Shown one piece after another: positions 36,152-41,843 of a stretch of 41,843 nt of DNA; within the stretch, counting starts at the first letter, position 1, and each line of letters opens with the position of its first letter. A program made the translations under genes and the position numbers. The DNA comes from CAZEDU01 sp964511185 (GTDB lineage Bacteria; Myxococcota; Myxococcia; Myxococcales; Myxococcaceae): positions 1-41,843 of the forward strand of contig CAZEDU010000034.1 in assembly GCA_964511185.1 (NCBI GenBank), in the 5' to 3' direction. The notes beneath the pieces are model-generated. The model ran no database searches. It saw nothing but the letters and a program-made list of their open reading frames with translations, and was not told the origin of the DNA.

Positions 36152-36580
36152 ATGTCCGTCACCGATACGCGTCAGTCGCATCTGGTGTTTGCCTGCGGGG
36201 CGAGCTGGTACGCCGTCCCCGCAGAACGCGCCGCCGAGGTCGTCACCTTCCCCGCGTTGACCCGCGTGCCCGGCGCGCCCGGCCACCTGCTCGGCGTCTT
36301 CGCGCACCGCGGCGAGGTCATCCCGGTCATCGACCTGGCGAGCCTCGCCGGCTCCAAGCCCGAAAAATCGGGCCGGGCGGTGCTGGTGCGGCTGCCGCGC
36401 GGCGCCGTCGCCATCACCGCGAGCAAGGTCGCCGGGGTCTCGCCCATCACCGGCACCTTCGAGCCCTTGGGCCAGAGCGGCGTGCACGCGCACCTCAAGG
36501 GCCCAGCGAAGTCTCCACAGCACGACGTCGCGGTCATCGAGCCGGAAGGCCTGTTCGACTTCTTGAGCCAGGGCGGCTGA
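36152..36580 (+). CDS. cheW: CheW chemotaxis adaptor
   Basis: Couples chemoreceptors to the CheA kinase. A 142-residue single CheW domain: LVFACGASWYAVPAERAAEVV, the GVFAHRGEVIPVIDLASL strand-turn that contacts receptors and CheA, VLVRLPRGAVAITASKVAGV and a closing LFDFLSQ. The start is ATG 36152, just after a stem-loop. It lies between crdB and a second, diverged CheW-like gene; it is CheW3-like by context. Confidence 0.92.
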   Translation: MSVTDTRQSHLVFACGASWYAVPAERAAEVVTFPALTRVPGAPGHLLGVFAHRGEVIPVIDLASLAGSKPEKSGRAVLVRLPRGAVAITASKVAGVSPITGTFEPLGQSGVHAHLKGPAKSPQHDVAVIEPEGLFDFLSQGG

Positions 36581-36581
36581 C

Positions 36582-36983
36582 TTGAGCGAGGCCCCGGTCG
36601 GCAGCGGCCTGGTGCTGTGCTGGGTAGGAGATTTCCGCCTAGCGTTCCGCGCCGCCGACGTGGTGGCGGTCGAGGCGATGCCCAGCTCGAGCGAGATGGC
36701 GGTGATGGCGCGCACGGCGTTTGCGCTTCCGCCCGCACCGGGGAAGATGGTGGTGCCCGATTCAGGGGTCGGTGTGGTGGTCGATGCTCTCGAGGTCACG
36801 GGGGAAGAAGTGTCGAGCACGCTGAAGCCGCCGGAGTTGCTCGCGCGCCGCCTCGCCGCGCTCGCGGGGTTCGTCGAGCTCCGGCGCGAGCTGTGGCCGG
36901 TCTTTCACCTCGCCGCATTCGCCGAGATGCTTCGCGACCGCGCGCGCGAAGCCGAAGCCGGGACGGGGGAGGGCACGACATGA
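36582..36983 (+). CDS. Small diverged CheW-like protein (CrdC-like position)
   Basis: A 133-residue protein starting at TTG 36582, one base after the cheW stop. The N-terminus (LVLCWVGDFRLAFRAADVVAVEAMP) and the later VELRRELWPVFHLAAFAEML resemble weak CheW-domain ends. The central conserved CheW core is poorly preserved. In M. xanthus Che3 a small gene, crdC, accompanies cheW3; position suggests equivalence, but I cannot confirm it. The stop overlaps the next start (ATGA), so translation is coupled. Confidence 0.7.
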   Translation: MSEAPVGSGLVLCWVGDFRLAFRAADVVAVEAMPSSSEMAVMARTAFALPPAPGKMVVPDSGVGVVVDALEVTGEEVSSTLKPPELLARRLAALAGFVELRRELWPVFHLAAFAEMLRDRAREAEAGTGEGTT

Positions 36984-38763
36984 GCGCGCCGCGAGAGGGC
37001 GTCCACCTCACCCGCTGGGTCACCGCGCCGTCGACGTTGAGCGGCATCGTCGGCGCCGGCCTCGCCGTGCTGTACGGGTCGCTGACCATCGACTTGAAGC
37101 CCGACAGCGTGATGGGCTTCGTGCTGATCGCGGCCGTCTTCGTGGGCATCGGTCTGGTGGGCGGGGACCGCGACGAGCAGCGCGCGCTCTTCACCCTCAA
37201 GAACGTCCTGGCAGGGCGGCTGCCGGCCGACACCGAGCACCTCTCGCGCGCGGTGAGGGAGCTCTTCGCGTTCCCGGATCGCGCCTTCGCCATTCACGTG
37301 CGCTGGTGGATCTTCGGCGCCGCGTGCATCGCGCTCAGCTACGCGCTGGTGCTCGGGGGCACCTGGGCCATGGCGGGCCGCCTGGCGTTCCTGGGGCTCG
37401 CGCTCGCGCCCGTCACCGGGCTCCTCAATTACCTGCTGTTGCTGCTGCGCTCGCGCTCCGCCATCGAGCGCGTGATGGCGATGGGGCTCACGCCCACGCA
37501 AGTGATCGACGCGCACCCGCCGCACCGGCTGCAGCTGACGCGGCGCTTGATGATCTTCACCGCGATCAGCGTGCTCACCCCCACGCTCATGCTCGCCGAC
37601 TTGTCGATGCACCGCACCACCCGCGTGGTGGAGCAGATGCTCGACCGGGGCGGCGACCGGCAGGAGGACGTCATCCGCGGGCTGTCGGTGAAGAGTCAAG
37701 TCGCCGGCGGCGTGCTGGTGACGTTGCTCATCGGCGTCATCCTCGCGTCGGGCTTCGTGGCGGGATCGGCGCTGGTGGACCCGATGCAGCGCATCGCCGA
37801 AGCGTCGGCGCGCGTGGCCCGCGGCGAGCTCTCCCGCACCCCGCTGGTGCCGGCCGAGGACGAGGTGTGGGCCGCCTCGGCCGCGTTCACTTCCATGCAC
37901 CGGCAGCTCGGCGACGCGGTGGGGCAGCTCAAGCGGGCGAGCTTGAAGATCGCCTCCACCACCCAGCAGATGTCGGCGACCTCGAGCAAGCACGGGGACG
38001 GCGCGCTGGCCCAGGCGAGCGCGCTCGCCGAGACCTCCGCCACCACCGAAGAGCTGGCGCGCTCCGCTCGGCAGATCGCCGAGAACGCGCAGGACGTCGC
38101 CCAGATGGCGCAGCAGACGCTCTACGCGGCGCAGGGCGGCATGCGCAGCGCGGACGCGTTCTTGCTCTCGATGGACAAGATGCGCGAGGGGAACCAGGCG
38201 ATCGCCGACTCGGTGGTGCGCCTCAACAAGCGCGTTCAGCAGATCGGCAAGATCGTCGAGTTCATCAACGGCATCGCCGACAAGTCGGACCTGCTCGCGC
38301 TGAACGCCGAGCTCGAGGGCACCAAGGCCGGCGAGGTGGGGCGCGGCTTCTCGCTCGTCGCCGCGGAGATGCGCCGGCTCGCCGAGAGCGTGATGCGATC
38401 GACCCGCGAGATCGCCCGCTTGATCGAAGAGATCCGCGACGCGACCAACGCCGCGGTGATGGCCACCGAGGCGGGCGTGAAGGCCACCGACCGCGGCAGC
38501 ACCTTGGCCCAGAAGGTCACCGAGAGCCTGAAGGTGATCCTCGACTTCGCCGCGCAGACCACCGACGCCGCGCGCTCCATCTCGCTCGCCACCCAACAGC
38601 AGCAGAGCGGACCGACCAGCTCGCCCAGGTGATGGCCAGCATCCTCGACGCGACCCACGAGGGCGCGCGCGCGTCGCACGAGGTCTCGCAGGCCAACACG
38701 GACCTCTCCTCCCTCGCGCAAGACCTCGAGCAGGTCGTCGAGCGGCTCTCGGTGTCGGAATGA
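36980..38763 (+). pseudogene. Methyl-accepting chemotaxis protein, first tandem copy, frameshifted near its end
   Basis: A receptor with an N-terminal multi-TM region (hydrophobic segments near 19-60, 110-160 and 190-270), a HAMP-like linker (DPMQRIAEASARVARGELSR) and a long MCP signalling domain with the hairpin region VEFINGIADKSDLLALNAELEG. One frame runs to a stop at 38632 after QQQQSG. A single missing base near 38610 shifts the true end into another frame: ACC-GAC-CAG from 38611 onward reads TDQLAQVMASILDATHEG and ends at 38763, matching the second receptor. If the missing base is an assembly error the gene is intact. It starts at ATG 36980 in an ATGA overlap with the CheW-like gene, and its restored stop overlaps the next receptor start. 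Confidence 0.85.
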
Positions 38764-40516
38764 AGACGCGCTCCTGGCTCATCCTGCCCAGCTCGGTCGG
38801 CCCGTCGCTCGCCGCGTTCGTCGCCGCGTACTACGGCTCCATCGTCCTTCGCATCCCGCCGAGCCTGCTCGTCGCGTTCTTCGTCATCACCACGTTCGCC
38901 GTGGCGCTCGCGGTGGTCTACGGCCAGGTGCAGGCGCGGCTCCGGCTGCGCCAGCTCAAGGCGCTCGAGAAGCTCGCGCCCAAGGCGGTCCCTCCGGTCG
39001 GGCTGCTCCAGGGCGCGGTGCGGACACGCAGTTCTGGGTCGGCATCGGCTGCTGGGTGGTCTGCGCCGGCCTGGTCGGGTTCGGGCTCAAGGCGTGGGCG
39101 CCGGAGCAGGTGAGCGTCGGGCTCTCGCTCCAAATCTGGGGGCTGGGGCTCCTCTTCGGCCCGCTCTCGAGCCTGCTCTCCTACTTGATGATGGTCGGCC
39201 GGGGCCGGCTGCTCGTGCGGCAGATCGCCGCGCGCGGCCTCACCGCGGCGCAGGTGCTCGAGGCCTACCCGCCGCGGCGCGCGCAGCTCAAGGCGCGCCT
39301 GGTGGCGTTCACCGCCATCTCGGTGATCGCGCCGGCGCTGATGACGGCGCAGGTCACCGCCGCGCTGAGCGAGCGCATGATCGAGCGCGTCTCGGCGGTG
39401 AAGGACGTCGACCAGCAGCGGCGCATCGCGGAGCAGGAGACCACCCGCGGGCTGGTCGACATGTCGGTGCTCTTCACCATCGTCTTCGCGCTGGCGATGG
39501 CCACCGCCCGCATGGGCGGCAAGGCGCTGGGAGATCCGATGCGCGAGGTGGCCGAGCGGGCGGCGCGTATCGCGCGGGGCGAGCTGACCCACGACGGCGT
39601 GCTGCCCGCCGAGGACGAGGTGTGGGCCGTCTCGGGGGGCTTCAGCACCATGCAGCTGCGCTTGAGCGAGGTGATGGCGCGGCTCAAGAGCGCGGGCGCG
39701 TCCATCGGCTCCACCACCGAGCAGATCGTCGCCACCTCCAGCCGCTACGAGGCCGGCGCCAGCGACCAGGCGCAGTCGCTCAACGCGACCTCGGCCACCA
39801 CCGAGGAGCTGGCCCGCAGCGCGCAGCAGATCACCCAGAACTCGGGCCAGGTGCAGAGCATTGCCCAGCAGACGCTCGAGGCGGCGCGCAACGGCCAGAC
39901 CAGCGCCGAGGCGTTCTCGCAGTCGGTGGACCGCATCCGCCAGGACAACCAGGCCATCTCCGACTCGGTGCTCAAGCTGAACAAGCGGGTCCAGCAGATC
40001 GGCAAGATCGTCGAGTTCATCAACGGCATCGCGGACAAGTCGGACCTGCTCGCGCTCAACGCCGAGCTCGAGGGCATGAAGGCGGGCGAGGTCGGCCGCG
40101 GCTTCTCGTCGGTGGCGGCGGAGATGCGCCGGCTCGCCGAGAACGTGCTCGAGTCGACCAAGGAGATAGAGGGGCTGATCGAGGAGATCCGCGAGGCGAC
40201 CCACGCCACGGTGTCGGCCGCCGAGGTCGGCATGAAGGCGACCGAGCGGGGCGCGGCGCAGGCCGAGGAGGTGCTCGCCTCGCTCGGCATCATCGTCGAC
40301 GTGGCGGGCCGCACCTCCGAGGCGGCGCGCGCCATCTCGTTCGCCACCCAGCAGCAGCAGACGGGCACGCTCCACCTGTCGGAGGCGATGGTCGACATCC
40401 TGCGCATCACCCAGGAGAACCTGGGCGCGGCGCGGGACGTGGTCGGCGCCAACTCGGAGCTGGCCCACCTGGCGCGGGATCTTCGGAAGGTGGTCGAGCG
40501 GTTCCAGGTCAACTGA
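38760..40516 (+). pseudogene. Methyl-accepting chemotaxis protein, second tandem copy, frameshifted in the membrane region
   Basis: A paralogue of the preceding receptor. ATG 38760 starts a membrane domain (SLLVAFFVITTFAVALAVVYG) whose frame is lost after GLLQGAVR near 39022. One missing base there is implied: from GAC at 39023 another frame reads DTQFWVGIGCWVVCAGLVGFG and continues without stops to 40516. The rest has a HAMP-like segment (DPMREVAERAARIARGELTH) and an MCP signalling domain with the same hairpin as copy one (VEFINGIADKSDLLALNAELEG). No usual methylated-receptor tail pentapeptide is seen. If the indel is a sequencing error the protein would be about 585 residues and complete. 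cheA follows after 12 bp. Confidence 0.85.
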
Positions 40517-40528
40517 CGGACGGCGGCG

Positions 40529-41843
40529 ATGTCACAGAGTCGCGATCGACTTCTCAACCAGTTTCGCGAGCTCGCCCACGAGCGGTTGGACCGCGTCAGC
40601 CGCTCGTTGATGGACTTGGAGTCCGGGCCCAACCCCGAAGCCGGCAAGAGCACGCTGCGCGAGCTGCACGGCCTGAAGGGCGAAGCGCGCATGATGGGCT
40701 TCGCGGCGATCAACGCCATCGTCCACGAGATGGAGGAGCTGGTGCGCTCCGCCGAGAAGGGCGGCTTCGCGCTCACCGGCGGCTCCACCGACGCCCTGCT
40801 CGCCGCGTCCGACGCGGTGCGCTCGCTGGCGCAGGTGTCGCCCGGCGCCGACGCGGCCGTCACTCCTGGGGCAGAGGTGGAGAAGCTGGTCGACTGGCTC
40901 AAGCAGCGCACCGGCGCCGAGCTCAAGCGGCTGGGGGAGCCCGCGCCGACCGCGCCGGCCCCGCCGCCCAAGCCGAGCGCGCCCGCGCCCGAATCGCCCG
41001 CCGAGCCCGCGGCGGCGGCGGGCAAGGCGCCGAAGAAGAAGGCCGAAGGCTCGGTGCGCATCGACCAGCGCGTGCTCGAGCTGCTCACCTCGTCGGTGAG
41101 CAACCTGGTCCAGCTGGCGCGCCGGCGCGAGCTGCAGGCGGCGCGGCGGCTGGCGCTGGCCCGGGAGCTCGCCGCCTTGGCCCGCGCCGCCGAGGACCTG
41201 GGGCCGAAGGCCGCCGCCATCGCCTCCCGCCTCGGCCGCGCCAAGGAGCTCGCCGCCGAGCTGCACCGCGAGGGCAAGCTGCTCGCGAACGAGGAGCTGC
41301 GCGACCTGAGCGGGCTCGCCGAAGAAGTGCAGACGATGCGCATGCTGCCGTTGTCGGTCGTCTTCGAGCCCTACCCGCGCATGGTGCGCGACCTGGCGAA
41401 GGAGCTGGGCAAGGAGGTGGAGCTGAAGGTCGAGGGCGAGGACGCCCGCGCCGATCGCTCGGTCTTCGACACGCTCAAGGACCCGCTGCTGCACCTGGTG
41501 CGCAACGCGCTCGACCACGGGCTCGAGCACCCCGAGGAGCGGCAGCGCGCCGGCAAGCCGCCCCGCGGCCGGCTCACGCTCAAAGGCCACCGCGACGGCG
41601 ACCGCCTGGTGGTCCGCGTGGAGGACGACGGCCTTGGGCTCGACCCGGCGCTGCTGCGCAGGGCCGCCGTCAAGCGCGGCCTGATGGACGAGCCGGCCGC
41701 GGCGGCGCTCACCGACACGCAGGCCCGCGACCTCATCTTCTTGCCCGGCTTCACGTCGAAGGACGCGGCGAGCGATCTGTCGGGGCGCGGGGTGGGGCTC
41801 GACGTGGTCCGCGTCAACCTGCAGGCGATGGGCGGCGACGTGA
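40529..41843 (+). CDS. cheA: CheA histidine kinase (5' part)
   Basis: Only the first 438 codons are in the window. The P1 phosphotransfer domain carries the phosphorylated His47 in LRELHGLKGEARMMGF. Next comes a ~60-residue Pro/Ala-rich linker (about 130-180) with no recognisable P2 CheY-binding domain, then the P3 dimerisation helices. The P4 kinase domain has the N box LLHLVRNALDHGLEHPEER near 316-335, G1 EDDGLGLDP near 370 and a G2 SGRGVGLDVVRVN near 420. It starts at ATG 40529, 12 bp after the second receptor. By context it is CheA3-like, which in M. xanthus also acts to lower CrdA phosphorylation. A C-terminal receiver, if present, lies beyond the window. Confidence 0.95.
   Translation, partial: MSQSRDRLLNQFRELAHERLDRVSRSLMDLESGPNPEAGKSTLRELHGLKGEARMMGFAAINAIVHEMEELVRSAEKGGFALTGGSTDALLAASDAVRSLAQVSPGADAAVTPGAEVEKLVDWLKQRTGAELKRLGEPAPTAPAPPPKPSAPAPESPAEPAAAAGKAPKKKAEGSVRIDQRVLELLTSSVSNLVQLARRRELQAARRLALARELAALARAAEDLGPKAAAIASRLGRAKELAAELHREGKLLANEELRDLSGLAEEVQTMRMLPLSVVFEPYPRMVRDLAKELGKEVELKVEGEDARADRSVFDTLKDPLLHLVRNALDHGLEHPEERQRAGKPPRGRLTLKGHRDGDRLVVRVEDDGLGLDPALLRRAAVKRGLMDEPAAAALTDTQARDLIFLPGFTSKDAASDLSGRGVGLDVVRVNLQAMGGDV

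Overview
The window is high-GC bacterial DNA with strong G/C bias at third codon positions and frequent GTG and TTG starts. Gene content points to the Myxococcota (Myxococcus/Archangium-like): a sigma factor with a long charged N-terminus next to dnaG, OmpA lipoproteins with thrombospondin type 3 repeats, DUF4388 and MXAN_5187-type proteins, very large sigma-54 activators, and a Che3/Crd-type chemosensory cluster beside an NtrC-type regulator. The genus cannot be fixed from sequence alone. No rRNA, tRNA, CRISPR array, insertion sequence or phage gene was seen.

Layout. (1) 1-6433, minus strand: a macromolecular-synthesis block, rpsU - yqeY - [large membrane sensor kinase] - dnaG - rpoD (rpoD runs off the left edge). 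(2) 6549-19630: housekeeping and envelope genes on both strands. These are two HEAT-repeat proteins, a catalytically dead GGDEF protein facing an active FHA-GGDEF diguanylate cyclase, a DsbA-like thiol oxidoreductase, a DUF4388 protein, TruD, an OmpA/TSP3 lipoprotein with a DUF4398 partner, a DUF1460 protein, a zinc-ribbon protein, a ribosome hibernation factor and an MXAN_5187-like protein. (3) 19889-23906: a 1229-residue regulator joining an N-terminal ATPase, a TPR region and a complete sigma-54 activator, followed by a small lipoprotein and a good terminator. (4) 23960-30710, minus strand: a tightly overlapping operon of PBP1A, an FG-GAP protein, a binding-protein-like protein and an NtrY-type kinase resembling CrdS. 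(5) 30812-33619: a TPR lipoprotein with a near-consensus sigma-54 promoter, exonuclease III, DoxX and a tail-anchored protein. (6) 33746-41843: a CrdA-like NtrC regulator divergent from crdB, cheW, a CheW-like gene, two tandem chemoreceptor genes and cheA (runs off the right edge).

How the parts may work together. In Myxococcus xanthus the kinase CrdS phosphorylates the sigma-54 activator CrdA, and CheA3 of the Che3 array tunes CrdA phosphorylation. Here a CrdS-like kinase (co-transcribed with a peptidoglycan synthase), CrdA, the peptidoglycan-binding lipoprotein CrdB and the chemosensory genes lie within 18 kb, and a sigma-54-type promoter drives a lipoprotein gene between them. A cell-wall-state sensing circuit is the natural inference. 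Both chemoreceptor genes carry a single-base frameshift in the same local context, so they are either decaying or affected by assembly errors.

The signals I think most deserve attention are the compact Crd/Che3/PBP1A neighbourhood, the dead GGDEF protein that keeps a perfect c-di-GMP inhibitory site, the duplicated promoter/start segment before the cyclase gene with a 13-codon mini-ORF, and the ATPase-TPR-sigma-54 fusion.
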